DNA of 64,000 bases, from contig CAVPPJ010000010.1 of NCBI GenBank assembly GCA_963707065.1, positions 53,255-117,254 on the forward strand. Direction: 5' to 3'. Below are positions 26,626 through 35,952 of the stretch, in pieces. Every line of letters starts with the position of its first letter. Positions within the stretch are counted from its first letter, which is position 1. A model generated the notes under the pieces. The model was given only the letters and a program-made list of their open reading frames with translations. It did no database searches and had not been told where the DNA came from. Both the position numbers and the translations under genes were made by a program. This DNA comes from Palsa-506 sp963707065 (GTDB taxonomy: Bacteria > Actinomycetota > Actinomycetes > Streptosporangiales > Streptosporangiaceae).

Positions 26626-26728
26626 GTGGCTGATAGGTCCCTAGACAAGTCCTATTCTTCCAGGTCAGAGGCACTTTTAATTTCGAACGGTGACGCCGGG
26701 CTAATCCCAGACGAAAGCCCGAGGCTAG

Positions 26729-26956
26729 TACCGCCGGGCGAGGGCCAGCGGCGCCGGCCGCATCCGCGCCGGCGGCGTCGAACGCGACGTCACTTTCGCC
26801 GAAGCAACGGCCGACGCGCAGGCCAGCATCGACGCCGCCTACCACGCCAAGTACGACCACTACGGTTCAACGACCGTCGGCCACGTCACTGGTCCCGACG
26901 CCCAGCCCGTCACCATCCGACTCATTCCCAAGAATCGCGGCGATGGCCATCAGTGA
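26729..26956 (+). pseudogene. DUF2255 family protein, C-terminal fragment
   Basis: An open frame ending in TGA gives GRIRAGGVERDVTFAEA, IDAAYHAKYDHYGS and PVTIRLIPK, the last ~75 residues of DUF2255 proteins. No start codon or N-terminal half is present; the IS1380 remnant lies immediately upstream and probably truncated it. Confidence 0.7.
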
Positions 26957-27010
26957 AACAGCACGCAAGAACCACGACGAACCGTTCCGAACCACGTCTC
27001 GACACTTGCG

Positions 27011-27235
27011 GCTGGGCATCGGACGCACGCTGTCCTCGCTTCACTCCCGAGAGCCGCCCTGGCCCGGAGGAGTGGCGAGTTTGAGGTCTCCGTTCCTGTT
27101 CGTTGAAGGTTAGCGACGCTAACGAACTGGGGGAGCCAAACGGGGAGCCAAGGTTGCTGATGATCTTGGCGCTGGCCGGGCTTGGCGGAGCCTCGCGTAG
27201 CACCGGGTCGGCATTAGAACTCAGCGCCTGATTGA
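27011..27235 (+). repeat. Element-junction repeat without att core (R2)
   Basis: The left half (GCTGGGCATC ... GTTAGC-GAC-GCTAAC at 27109-27123, GGGGAGCCAA boxes) matches the sequence before att copy 3. The right half (GATGATCTTGGCG ... CTCGCGTAGCACCGGG ... GCATTAG) matches the sequence after att copy 3 (42690-42760). The hairpin and att core that should lie between are missing, as if the GGGGAGCCAA boxes on both sides had recombined. Confidence 0.75.
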
Positions 27236-27460
27236 GCTGATCTGGGTGTCCGCCCACCGTGCAGCACCAGGTAACTGACGGCGCACCGATCGAAGCCGCT
27301 GCGGGCATGCCCTTGCGGACGTCCGCACGTTCGGTGACCAAGGTGCTCCGGATTGCTGCACAGGCGACCCGGCGTCCGCATGGCCCTGCTGGCGGGCCAC
27401 GCCGACGGGCATGTCCGGCGATCGTTGCGTCACTGCCTTAGGCGATCGCGCTCGTGCTGG
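27236..27460. other. No gene recognised
   Basis: Some 225 bases between the junction repeat and the TfoX-like gene. No coding frame, repeat or RNA feature that I can support. Confidence 0.35.
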
Positions 27461-27790
27461 TTATTTCGGTGTCAGGCTGCGGGCGTGCGCGACGCCACGT
27501 GCCACCCAGCGGCGCAGGTCGTCGTCCTCGGCGCACATGCTGGCGTCGACCACGATCCAGCCCTTCATCGGCCGGCCGGTCATGTCAAACGGGCGCGTGC
27601 CAGGCTCGGCCAGCAGCATGTCCTGCTGCCCGGGATCGGTGCGGACAAGCAGGTCATCCCCGTAGACCCCAACGGCCATGTTCCCGCCGAGCAGCACGGC
27701 CAGGCCGCCGAACATCTTCTTCTCGGCCAGCCCGGCCTCGTCACCGACGATGCCCAGCAGCCGGATTGCCAGCCCCTCGTCATAGGCCAT
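27461..27790 (-). CDS. TfoX/Sxy N-terminal domain family protein
   Basis: A 109-aa protein with the diagnostic EKKMFGGLAVLLGGNMAVGVY near residues 24-44 and PMKGWIVVD further on. In Gammaproteobacteria TfoX regulates competence, but the short actinobacterial members have no known role. The ATG at 27790 (MAYDEG) gives the usual N-terminus; two further ATG/GTG codons upstream are in frame. It sits between the junction repeat and an IS110 element. Confidence 0.82.
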   Translation of the reverse strand: MAYDEGLAIRLLGIVGDEAGLAEKKMFGGLAVLLGGNMAVGVYGDDLLVRTDPGQQDMLLAEPGTRPFDMTGRPMKGWIVVDASMCAEDDDLRRWVARGVAHARSLTPK

Positions 27791-27905
27791 ACCCGGCATA
27801 GTCGCACACGGACGGGATTGGCGGCCTGATACGTGAATGGTCCTTGGCTGGGCAGGCGGCAGCACCCGGCGGAGCGCTAGCGGAGCCGGGTTCTTGGGAT
27901 GCGGG

Positions 27906-29174
27906 TCAGGCGGCGGCTGGTTGCAGGGTGACGGTGTGGCCGAGGGCTTCGAGTTTCGCGATCAGGCGGCGGGTTTCCCGCTGGGGGTCCAGGCGGCTGG
28001 TGAAGTAGCCGGAGCCGAGCTCGTTGCAGGGCTGGCCGGTGGCCAGGACGTGCCAGATGATGACGATCAGGGCGTGGGCCACGACGATGATGGCCTTTTT
28101 CTTCGCCGCCGGGCTGCGGTACCCGCCCCATTTCATGACGTGCCGGTGGTAGAGGGATTTGAGGTAGCCGTCGTGGCGGACCGCGGACCAGGCGCACCCG
28201 GCCAGCAGGGACTGCAGGTGCTCGTTGCCCTTGCGGCGCTTGCCGGAGCGGCGTTTGCCGGCCGATTCGTGGTTGCCGGGGCATAGCCCGGTCCAGGAGG
28301 CCAGGCGGGCGTCGGTGGCGAAGTATTGCCTGACGCTGACGCCGATCTCGCAGATCACCCCGGCCGCGGACAGCAGGCCGATCCCGGGGATGGTGGCTAG
28401 CAGGTCCCGCTGGGCGCGAAAGGGGATCATCATCGCCTCGATCTGGGCGTCCAGCCGGGCGATCATCGCCTCCAGGTGGTCGATGTGATCCAGGTGCAGG
28501 CGGCACATCAGGGCGTGGTGGTCCCCGAACCGGCCTTCCAGGGCCATCGACAAGTCCGGGATCTTCGACCGCATCTTGCCCTTGGCCAGATCGGCGAGGA
28601 CCGGGCCGCGGCGTTCCCCGTCGATCAGCGCCTCGATCATCGCCCGCCCGGACTTGGTGGCGATGGAGGAGGCAACCGAGTCGATCTTGATCCCGGCGTC
28701 CTGCAGCACGTTGCCGAGCCGGGCGATCTCGCTGACCCGCTGCTGGGCCACCTTGGTGCGGTAGCGGAAGACATCACGGGTGGCCTTGATCTCGGCCGGG
28801 GGGATGAAACTGCCCGCCAGCAGTCCGCACTCCAGCAGGCGGGCCAGCCAGCCGGCGTCGGCAAGATCCGTTTTCCGCCCCGGGACGTTCTTGACATGCC
28901 CGGCGTTGCACACCAGCACCTGCCCGAAATCCCCGTGCTCGATCAGCGCGTGATAGACCGGCATGCTGTAGATCCCGGTGGCCTCCATCGCCACGTGGGT
29001 CACGCCGAGCGAGGTCAGCCACCGGGCAGCCTCCCGCAGCACTCCGTAGAACGTCTTAAAGGTGCGCCGGACCGTGGCCCGCCCGCCCGGCCCGTCCCCG
29101 GGCAGCCGGACCGCGACCGCGATCACGTCCTTGCCGGTATCAATCGCGGCGCACCGCTCATACAGCACCTGCAT
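27906..29174 (-). CDS. IS110-family transposase, intact
   Basis: A 422-aa DEDD transposase/recombinase. N-terminal AAIDTGKDVIAVAV carries the first acidic residue and VAMEATGIYSMPVY the next; KTDLADAGWLARL lies further on. The C-terminal Transposase_20 domain has TIPGIGLLSAAGVICEIG and ASWTGLCPGNHESAGKRRSGK. No frame interruption, so it may still be active. IS110 elements lack normal inverted repeats, so the ends were not fixed. A stem (ACCCGGC 27864-27870 / GCCGGGT 27885-27891) follows its stop. Confidence 0.9.
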   Translation of the reverse strand: MQVLYERCAAIDTGKDVIAVAVRLPGDGPGGRATVRRTFKTFYGVLREAARWLTSLGVTHVAMEATGIYSMPVYHALIEHGDFGQVLVCNAGHVKNVPGRKTDLADAGWLARLLECGLLAGSFIPPAEIKATRDVFRYRTKVAQQRVSEIARLGNVLQDAGIKIDSVASSIATKSGRAMIEALIDGERRGPVLADLAKGKMRSKIPDLSMALEGRFGDHHALMCRLHLDHIDHLEAMIARLDAQIEAMMIPFRAQRDLLATIPGIGLLSAAGVICEIGVSVRQYFATDARLASWTGLCPGNHESAGKRRSGKRRKGNEHLQSLLAGCAWSAVRHDGYLKSLYHRHVMKWGGYRSPAAKKKAIIVVAHALIVIIWHVLATGQPCNELGSGYFTSRLDPQRETRRLIAKLEALGHTVTLQPAAA

Positions 29175-29586
29175 GCCTGCCTGCTCTCTGCGGACGGGGA
29201 TTAATAACCACCGGGCAGCACGCCGCCCGCAGAGTCCCGGAATGATCTAAGACACTGATACTCGCGTTCGCGACGCAACCGGGGGACACCCGAAGGAGGG
29301 GACTCCAGCGTCAATCTGTTGGACGGTCTCACAGAGCCAAGGCCAGCCGACGTCGGCGGGCAACGTGCACACCCCATTCTCATCCCCGGGAGCGCGCAGC
29401 GCGCATCGAAATCTGTTGGGTTGATCAGGGTGCGTCTGGTGCAGGGCACGTTCGCGATGGTGGGAATGGTCGCCTGGCCGGGGGCCTGGGCTCTCCCGCG
29501 CGGGGAGAGCCCAGCTGAGCCGGTGACCGGCCGGAACGGTTGCCCTGCGGGGCCGGGCCGTGAGTCAGGGCGTGAGTAGCCCTGTG
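29175..29586. other. Non-coding stretch upstream of the IS110 gene with a strong hairpin
   Basis: No gene seen. CTGGGCTCTCCC (29486-29497) and GGGAGAGCCCAG (29503-29514) form a perfect 12-bp stem with loop GCGCG. CTCTGCGG (29186-29193) / CCGCAGAG (29227-29234) pair just before the transposase start. The non-coding ends of IS110 elements can encode a guide RNA; whether these stems belong to such an RNA is untested. Confidence 0.45.
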
Positions 29587-29979
29587 TCAAGCCTCGGGCA
29601 ATGGATCTTGGCCGAAGCGCTGGTGTGCGGCCTGGCGGGTGACGCCGAGCTGGCGGGCGATCTGGGTCCAGGTGTGTCCCTGGGATCTGGCCCGGGTGAC
29701 GGCGGCGGCGAGGGTGCGGTGGGCCTGGCGGGTGGCGGCGTCGGCATCAGTGATCCAGCCGAGGACGTCGAGTGCCTGGCTGGGCGGCAGTGCCCGGGAG
29801 GTGGTGCCTTTGCCGAGGGTGGAGCGGGCCAGGGCGCACGAGCCGCACAACGGGATAGCGCCGAGCAGGATCTCGGCGGTCAGCGTGCAGTGCGGGCGGC
29901 GGGCCGGGTCGGCGGCGTAGTGGCAGCGGATGGATGTGATGGCGTCAGGTCTGCCTTGACGCGGGGCTGGGGTGCTCAC
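29587..29979 (-). CDS. Small helix-turn-helix protein
   Basis: A 130-aa protein ending in GHTWTQIARQLGVTRQAAHQRFG, a clear DNA-binding helix-turn-helix. The N-terminal half holds two cysteine pairs (CHYAAD...HC and CGSC) that could bind zinc. It ends 6 bases beyond the broken IS110 copy. Such proteins are frequent on actinobacterial mobile elements. Its target is unknown. Confidence 0.65.
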   Translation of the reverse strand: MSTPAPRQGRPDAITSIRCHYAADPARRPHCTLTAEILLGAIPLCGSCALARSTLGKGTTSRALPPSQALDVLGWITDADAATRQAHRTLAAAVTRARSQGHTWTQIARQLGVTRQAAHQRFGQDPLPEA

Positions 29980-29985
29980 CGGGAT

Positions 29986-31210
29986 TCAGGCGGCCTGGGC
30001 GGCGGCGGCGGCCTGGGCGGCGAGGATGCGCTGGAGGGCGTGGTGGTGTGCGGGGTCGTAGGCGGCGTGGTCTTGCCAGCAGTGCCAGATGATGAACAGC
30101 CAGGCGCGGGCGAGGATGCGGACGGCGTGGGGGTGGTCGTGGCCGCGGGCGCGGGCTCGCTGGTAGAGGTCGGCGGCCCAGGGGTTGGCGTGGCGGGAGT
30201 CGCCGGCGAAGTCGGTGACGGCGTCGCGGAGTTGTTTGTCGCAGGACCAGCGGAAGGTGACGGCGCGTATCTTGCCGGATTGGCGGGTGGAGGGCGCGGC
30301 GCCGGCCAGGCAGGCCAGCGATCCGGGGTGGGGAACCGGGCGCGGCAGTCGCCGATCTCGGCGAGCAGCCGGGCGGCGCGGACGGTGCCGGAGCGGGGCA
30401 GCGAGGTGAAGATGTGGCGCGTCGGCGTGCACGGCGAGCTGGTCGCTGATCTGCCCGGACAGGGCCTTGATCTGCTCGGCCAGGGTGGTCAGGACGGCGA
30501 CCAGGGCGTGGGTGACGTGGGCTTGCGCGGCGCCGTCGTCACCGGTGGCACCGCAGGGCGCGGCGACCAGGCGGGCGTGCAGGTCGGCGGGGTCGGCGCG
30601 GCCGCTGTAGCCGATGCTGGCCAGCCAGGCAGCCGAGGCGCCTGGGCGAGAGCCAGTCGGCGCTGTCCTGGGTAGTCGAAGCGGGCCAGGAACTTCAGGC
30701 TGATCGGCGAGTCGATCTCGGCGAACAGCCCGACAGCGCCCGGGAAGACGTTGCGCAGGTGAGCGCGCAGCTGGTTGGCCACGGCGACCCGGTGGCCGAC
30801 GAGGTCTTTGCGGGCCCGGCAGGCGCGGCGCAGCGTCGACGGTGGCCGGGCTGTCCGGGGTCAGCGGGCGCAGCCGGCCCGGTCGGTGCGCAGCGTGTCG
30901 GCCAGGACGTAGGCGTCGAACCGGTCGTCCTTGTTCCCGGCCGACCCGTAGCGGCCGCGCAGGTTCTTGACCTGGTTCGGGCTGATCACCACCACGGTAA
31001 TCCCCGCACCGAGCAGCGCATCGACGACCGGCCCGTCGGGCCGCTCGATAGCGACCTCCCGGCACCGTGCCGTGCCAGCACCGCGGCCAGCTCCCGCAGG
31101 CCAGCGGCGCTGTGCTCGACCGATGCACCGGTGAATCTCGCGGCCCCGGGCGTCAACGACCGACACCGCGTGATCGTCCCGGGCCCAGTCGATCCCGCAC
31201 GGTCACATCG
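29986..31210 (-). pseudogene. IS110-family transposase, multiply frameshifted
   Basis: A second IS110 subgroup. The parts GIDWARDDHAVSVVDARGRE, VAIERPDGPVVDALLGAG, ISPNQVKNLRGRYGSAGNKD, RAHLRNVFPGAVGLFAEIDS, SIGYSGRADPADLHARL, APSTRQSGKIRAVTFRWSCD and SRHANPWAADLYQRARARGH are all there in order but in different frames. At least five indels, and the first codons are lost. It cannot make a working transposase. Confidence 0.85.
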
Positions 31211-31499
31211 CCGGCCGGTTCTTCAGGCAGGGTATTTCTGGCAGACTTCACGTCAGCCTCCTCGCTGCTAGACCCAGTGGGGAGGCACCCTCATTGCGGT
31301 GCCGGGACGTGGCTGCCGGTTCGCTCACTGATCGGCGCTCGACGGCGCTCAGCCCTGTCGACGGTCGGCACGTCCCGGGTAACCGCCAGGCCCCGCAGAA
31401 CTCATGCTGGACGTCGAAGCGTCAAGCGAGCAGGGCGATGACCTGGCGGCACCACGGGTGCATCAGTGATCCATCCGAGATCACCGACACAAGGATGGT
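31211..31499. other. No gene recognised
   Basis: About 290 bases between the broken IS110 copy and the SnoaL-like remnant. No supported reading frame or repeat; may contain the old IS end. Confidence 0.35.
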
Positions 31500-31890
31500 G
31501 CACCAGTGAGCGCGGCAGCGACCTGAGCGGTGTCTTCGGAGCTGCGGACGTAGCGCGCTTTTCCGTCGCGGAATTTCCAGTAGTGGTGCATATTCATGGC
31601 TGCGCTTTTTGCCGGTGGCGGTGACGGTGAACCCATAGCGGATGAATACCATGACGTCTCCGTCGTCGTTGCTGGTGAAGCTCAGTGGCGTGAACTCGGT
31701 GATCGGGCCGGTCGTGACGATGGCCTCGAAGAGGCCGCGGACCTCGTCTTTTCCGTGCCGGGGGCCGTACCAGGGTGCCGAGGTGATCGCGGCGTCGGTT
31801 GACCAGTCGATGTCGCCGGTGACGCGGTCGAGGATGGCCTGGACGTCTCCGCGGCCCAGCGCCTCGCCGCCGCCATCGACTGTTCAGTCG
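31500..31890 (-). pseudogene. SnoaL/NTF2-like protein, frameshifted
   Basis: On the minus strand, ALGRGDVQAILDRVTGDIDW and APWYGPRHGKDEVRGLFEA, then FTSNDDGDVMVFIRYGFTV, then MNMHHYWKFRDGKARYVRSS and EDTAQVAAAL appear in order in three frames. Together they make a typical NTF2-like protein of about 130 aa. At least two indels disrupt it. Confidence 0.72.
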
Positions 31891-32223
31891 ATTTGGCGCC
31901 GGCGGCTGGCCAGGTCCTGGCTGCGAGCCCATCCAGCAGCGCCGAGCACGGCACGGATCGCCACAAAGGTCATCAGGCCGGCTGCGTCAGCCCGGCGTGC
32001 GCGCCGCTGGCGGACTGCACGCGCACGGCAGCATTGTGCCAGCCTGCTTGATCTGATCATGATGTCCTGGCCGGGGTCGCGTCCGGCCCGTGCCCTGGCC
32101 AGCAGGTGGCCTGCTCACGGCAGCCAGTTCCGCGGCCATGCCAGGCTGTGGCCAGCGCCTGGCGGGATCCGCTGTGCGGGCTGGCTGGCGCTGGGGTGAA
32201 TTCGGGAGATGAGGAGGCTGGGC
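31891..32223. other. No gene recognised
   Basis: Region before the DUF2254 gene. On the minus strand about 31897-31990 gives a short piece MTFVAIRAVLGAAGWARS that may be the end of a lost membrane protein. No promoter motif stands out. Confidence 0.35.
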
Positions 32224-33528
32224 ATGATCCGCCGTGACGCACTGTCTGAGTATGCCCGGGGGTCGCTGTGGGTACTTCCCACGCTGTCGGTGGCAGTTGC
32301 GCTGGCCGCCGGATCGTTGCTGTCGGCTATCAGCGTCGGCGTGCACTCGCCGTTGGCGTTTCAGGGGACACCCGACGATGCCCGCAGTCTGCTGATTGGT
32401 ATCGCCGGCACGATGGTGACGGTCATCGCGCTGCTGCTGGGCCTGACGGTGGTGGCGCTGCAGCTGTCGTCCACCCAGTTCTCGCCCCGGCTGCTCCGCA
32501 ACTTCCTGCGCGACCGGCCGAGTCAGATCGTCCTCAGTGCCTTTGTCGCGACCTTCGCCTACAGCGCAGCGGGGCTGTACACGGTCGGCGTGTCTGGCGG
32601 CAACCGCACCGCCAGTTTTCCCCGGCTCGCGGTGAGCGGCTCGCTGGTGCTGCTTTTCGCCAGCCTGGGCCTGCTGGTGTTCTTCGCCGACCACCTCGCG
32701 CACTCCATCCAGGTCGATGCGATCATGAACGTGGTGCAGCTCAACACCGTCACAGTGATCCGGGACGGGCTGCTCACCGGCGGCGAGGACGCACCTGGCG
32801 TCCCGCGCGGGGCCGTGGCGATCACATCCCTGCGCTCTGGCTACGTGCAGGCGGTGCGCTGCCGCGCGCTGTTGTCACACGCTGCTAAGCACGGCGCCTG
32901 CATGCGGCTACGGCCCCGAGTCGGCGAACACGTGGTCGCCGGGACCACGCTGGCGTGGATCTGGCCCGCCACCCCAGGCGATCCCGCACCCGACCCAGAG
33001 CCCTTCGCGCGGGCACTGAAGGCCGGGGTCCGGATCGGGTTTGAGCGAACCCTGGAGCAAGACGCCGCGTTCGGCATCCGGCAACTGGTCGATGCGGCCT
33101 GCAAGGCATTGTCCCCAGCGGTCAACGATCCCTACACCGCTGTCCAGGCCATCGATCACCTGACAGTGATCTTTTGCGCGCTCGCTCAGCGGCCCCTCGG
33201 ACACCACGTCGCCCGCCACCCAAGCGGCGCGGCGGTGATCGTCCCTGGGCGGCGGTTCCCGGAATACCTTGCGGTGATGTGCGGGCTCATCCGGCGCTAC
33301 GGCGCGCGCGAGCCAACCGTGGCCGACGCGCTGCTCCGCCTGCTCGTCACCTGCGCCGACGTCGCCGGCGACGACCCTGAACTTCGCACGGCGATCGAGG
33401 TCCAGGCACGCATCATCATCGCCGACGCCGAACGGGAAATCCCGCAGCCAGCCGACCTAACCTCCGCGCACGCCGAAGCAGAATCCGTGCGCCGGGCAGT
33501 GCTCAGAGACCGGCCCACCGCACACTGA
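32224..33528 (+). CDS. DUF2254 family membrane protein
   Basis: A 434-aa inner-membrane protein with four predicted N-terminal helices (SVAVALAAGSLLSAI; GTMVTVIALLLGLTVVAL; SAFVATFAYSAAGLY; LVLLFASLGLLVFFA). These are followed by a soluble half containing SSTQFSPRLL, HSIQVD and AVNDPYTAVQAID, landmarks of DUF2254. The ATG at 32224 has AGGAGG six bases upstream, so the earlier ATG at 32209 was not used. Function unknown; it starts the ion-transport part of E2. Confidence 0.85.
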   Translation: MIRRDALSEYARGSLWVLPTLSVAVALAAGSLLSAISVGVHSPLAFQGTPDDARSLLIGIAGTMVTVIALLLGLTVVALQLSSTQFSPRLLRNFLRDRPSQIVLSAFVATFAYSAAGLYTVGVSGGNRTASFPRLAVSGSLVLLFASLGLLVFFADHLAHSIQVDAIMNVVQLNTVTVIRDGLLTGGEDAPGVPRGAVAITSLRSGYVQAVRCRALLSHAAKHGACMRLRPRVGEHVVAGTTLAWIWPATPGDPAPDPEPFARALKAGVRIGFERTLEQDAAFGIRQLVDAACKALSPAVNDPYTAVQAIDHLTVIFCALAQRPLGHHVARHPSGAAVIVPGRRFPEYLAVMCGLIRRYGAREPTVADALLRLLVTCADVAGDDPELRTAIEVQARIIIADAEREIPQPADLTSAHAEAESVRRAVLRDRPTAH

Positions 33529-33799
33529 CCACACCCCAGCCACACCCCGCCGCCTGCACGCCCCTCACTTTCGAGTCGTTCGCGGCGTGGTTGCATAGAT
33601 CGCCTTCGGCAGGGCCGCGCGTCCGGCAGGGGCCCGCGGCATCCTTGCCGCGCGGAGGGCGAATCGTGCCTGACCCCGCAGGGCCTTCGGCAACCTGCAG
33701 CCAACTCCGCAGCCGCAGGCGATTCCGCCACCGGTCCGGGTGTCGACCCAGCCAGCGGCGGAGCCTGATCTGGCGCGGCCACAGGACATCGATGAAATG
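33529..33799. other. No gene recognised
   Basis: Some 270 bases after the DUF2254 stop; no supported gene, repeat or RNA. Probably debris upstream of the SRPBCC remnant. Confidence 0.35.
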
Positions 33800-34015
33800 G
33801 CATGCGTTCGTTGAGGACAGCCGCCTCCCGGCGCCACCCGCGTCGTGGTCACCCTGCATCCGCAGAACGGCGGGGGACGCGAGTCGTGCTCCGCCACCAC
33901 GATCTGCCCGACCAGGAGCAGCGCGGCCACCATCGCAAAGGCTGGAAACTCTATCTAGGCAGGCTTGACCACCGGATCCGGGGGCGGCGATCCGGGCCGG
34001 GACCCGAACGCCTGA
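33800..34015 (+). pseudogene. SRPBCC/AHSA1-like protein, C-terminal remnant
   Basis: Pieces TRVVVTLHPQNGG, then TRVVLRHHDLPDQEQRGHHR and KGWKLYLGRL, then GGDPGRDPN and a TGA, occur in successive frames. They match the C-terminal third of AHSA1-like SRPBCC proteins. The N-terminal part cannot be recognised. Confidence 0.6.
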
Positions 34016-34049
34016 ACCGAGGCCGCCAACGGCTCCGATAGCAGCTGGA

Positions 34050-34160
34050 ATGTCCACGACGACGCAGAACGTGCGGCAGGTCGCTCATGTCGTTGGCTAC
34101 CACGAGGCGTCCTTTTCCAAGGCGTTCAGTCGGCTCTTCACCAGCCCGCCTGGTGAGTAG
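34050..34160 (+). pseudogene. AraC-family regulator, last helix-turn-helix remnant
   Basis: A 36-codon frame ending in TAG gives VRQVAHVVGYHEASFSKAFS and RLFTSPPGE, the second helix-turn-helix of AraC regulators (pattern VAxxVGYxxxSxFSxxFxRxFxxxP). The rest of the gene is absent. Confidence 0.65.
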
Positions 34161-34343
34161 CCGGCGCGAGGAGCAGCTAGCCGCCCCGCAGCGGCTGGCG
34201 GATCAGACGGCGCACCGCTGGGTGGGGATCCGCTGCGAGAGGAGACCTACGGCAGCTGTTGTGGCTCAGGCCATGGCCGGGTCGACGCCGGACTTCAGGG
34301 CCGCCCGTGCGGGGATCTGCTGAGCCTTTGCCCTGTCGTGGTG
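34161..34343. other. No gene recognised
   Basis: Short spacer after the AraC remnant without supported features. Confidence 0.3.
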
Positions 34344-34688
34344 TCATTCCGGGTGGTAGGTGACCGGGCCCTTGCCGGGTGGCCAGCGGCGTTTGTAGCG
34401 GCAGGTTAGCCCGTCGGGGCTGGCGAGTCTGATGGTTCGCGGGGGATGCCGGGTGGGCACGGTGAACGATTGGCCGTCGCAGCGCCCTCCGATTGCGGTG
34501 GCCTCGGTCCTGGGCACGGCGAGGCGTATCGCCAGGGCTCCCACGGCGGTGCCGGAGATGGCCAGGCCGGCGGCTGTTCCGCCGATGATTGCCCGGGCGG
34601 TCGGCGGCGATGCGGCGGCGAGGGCCGCAAGCGTGATGGCAGCGAGCCACGTAGCGGTAGCGAGTATCCATAGGAGATTTCGCGGCAT
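34344..34688 (-). CDS. Small membrane protein of unknown function
   Basis: A 114-aa protein with two hydrophobic segments at residues about 4-26 (LLWILATATWLAAITLAALA) and 32-56, then a basic, proline-rich tail with two cysteines (GGRCDG, LTCRYKRRWPPG). Reads as a real gene by codon use, but no family is recognised. It precedes nothing obvious in its own direction. Confidence 0.5.
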   Translation of the reverse strand: MPRNLLWILATATWLAAITLAALAAASPPTARAIIGGTAAGLAISGTAVGALAIRLAVPRTEATAIGGRCDGQSFTVPTRHPPRTIRLASPDGLTCRYKRRWPPGKGPVTYHPE

Positions 34689-34819
34689 GTCAGCCTTCCG
34701 TCGCCTCCGGCTGCTGCTGTCTATGGTTACGCGGCCATGGCCAGCGGGAACGTCTCGGTTCCACGATCGGGTGTTGTTGCGCGCCTGCGGGTATCTGGAT
34801 CATGTCACCGGTCCGGGTT

Positions 34820-35824
34820 TTAGCTTGCGGTCGCGACGACGGTGATGACGAAGGCGGCGTAGCCGGCGATGATCAGGAAGCCGCTGCGCCGGGTGATCCC
34901 GCGGCCGGCCAGGGCCAGGGCGAGGGTGGCGACGGTCAGCGCACCGTACCAGAGGGCAACCGGCAGCGCGCTGCCGAGGTCAGTGCCTGCGATGAGGGCC
35001 GCGGGCAGGAGCAGTCCGGCGAGCACGTTGATGGTGTTGCTGTTGAGGGCCTCGCTCAGCGTTGCGGCGGCGCGCCCCCGGCGGGCGAGGTAGACAGCGG
35101 CAACGGCGTTGGGCAGGCTCGTCACCGCAGCCAGCACGATCGCGCCGGTGATCGCGGCCGGGACGGCGAAGCGGGCGGCGAGCACCGAGACGCTGCGTTC
35201 CATGGCGTAACTTGCCGCGAGCACGACGCCGAGAGCCAGGGCACCGGTGCCGGCATCCCGCAGGCCGCCTTTTTCGGGATGGATTGCCTCGGACAGCTCC
35301 TGTTCTTCCTCGGCGATCGCCTCAGCGAGCCAGGACCGCAGCCGGGCCGACAGCGGGATGGTCGCGCGGCTGGACGGTTGCAGCGCCGACACGTACACAT
35401 ATGGCGCCAGGACGGCCAGCGCGAGCACGAGGGCGGCCACGGGCGCGATCAGGCCGAGGGCGGCGGTGATGCTCAGGACCGCCATCCATAGCGCCAGCGA
35501 GCCCTCGAAGATGACGACCCTGGGGTGCAGGCGGATCCGCCCGGCCACGACGGCGCCCAATCCGAGCAGCGCCGCCAGGTTGAACACGTTCGAGCCGAGC
35601 ACCACGCCGGTGCTGACCTCATGCTGGCCATTAGCGAGCGCGGTCACCGCCGAGGTGATCTCCGGGGTGTCTGCGGCCAGTGCCGCCAGCAGGCCAAGCA
35701 GCGCCTCGGACAGGCCCAGCCGGGCGCCTACTCGTTCCAGCCGCACCACGAGCACCACGCTTGCGCTCAGGCTGAGCGCTGTGGCCGCCACGAAGACCGC
35801 AGCCGCCAGCGGCGATGACGCCAT
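34820..35824 (-). CDS. Sodium/calcium exchanger family (CaCA) membrane protein
   Basis: A 334-aa inner-membrane exchanger with two alpha-repeats. The first, AADTPEITSAVTALANGQHE followed by GVVLGSNVFNLAALLG, and the second, LAAVTSLPNAVAAVYLA followed by SEALNSNTINVLAGLLLPA, carry the conserved acidic/asparagine ion-binding residues; the second has an Asn where an acidic residue is often found. A cytoplasmic acidic loop (LAEAIAEEEQELSEAIHPEK) divides the halves. It exchanges Na or H against Ca or another cation, and belongs with the NhaA and ClC genes nearby. Confidence 0.85.
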   Translation of the reverse strand: MASSPLAAAVFVAATALSLSASVVLVVRLERVGARLGLSEALLGLLAALAADTPEITSAVTALANGQHEVSTGVVLGSNVFNLAALLGLGAVVAGRIRLHPRVVIFEGSLALWMAVLSITAALGLIAPVAALVLALAVLAPYVYVSALQPSSRATIPLSARLRSWLAEAIAEEEQELSEAIHPEKGGLRDAGTGALALGVVLAASYAMERSVSVLAARFAVPAAITGAIVLAAVTSLPNAVAAVYLARRGRAAATLSEALNSNTINVLAGLLLPAALIAGTDLGSALPVALWYGALTVATLALALAGRGITRRSGFLIIAGYAAFVITVVATAS

Positions 35825-35952
35825 AAGTCACCGAAACCCTGCATGTTGCGATGATCCTGGTCCGCCCGCCAGATCAGCAACCGATCCTGAGCTGCGGTAT
35901 TCAGGACTATCGTGCATGGCGGCACATCTCGCTGGGCCGCCAGCCCGGTTCG

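Noticed and set aside
31987..32703. Minus-strand 238-codon frame upstream of and over the DUF2254 gene
   Set aside because: Q/R/H-rich shadow of a clear membrane-protein gene.
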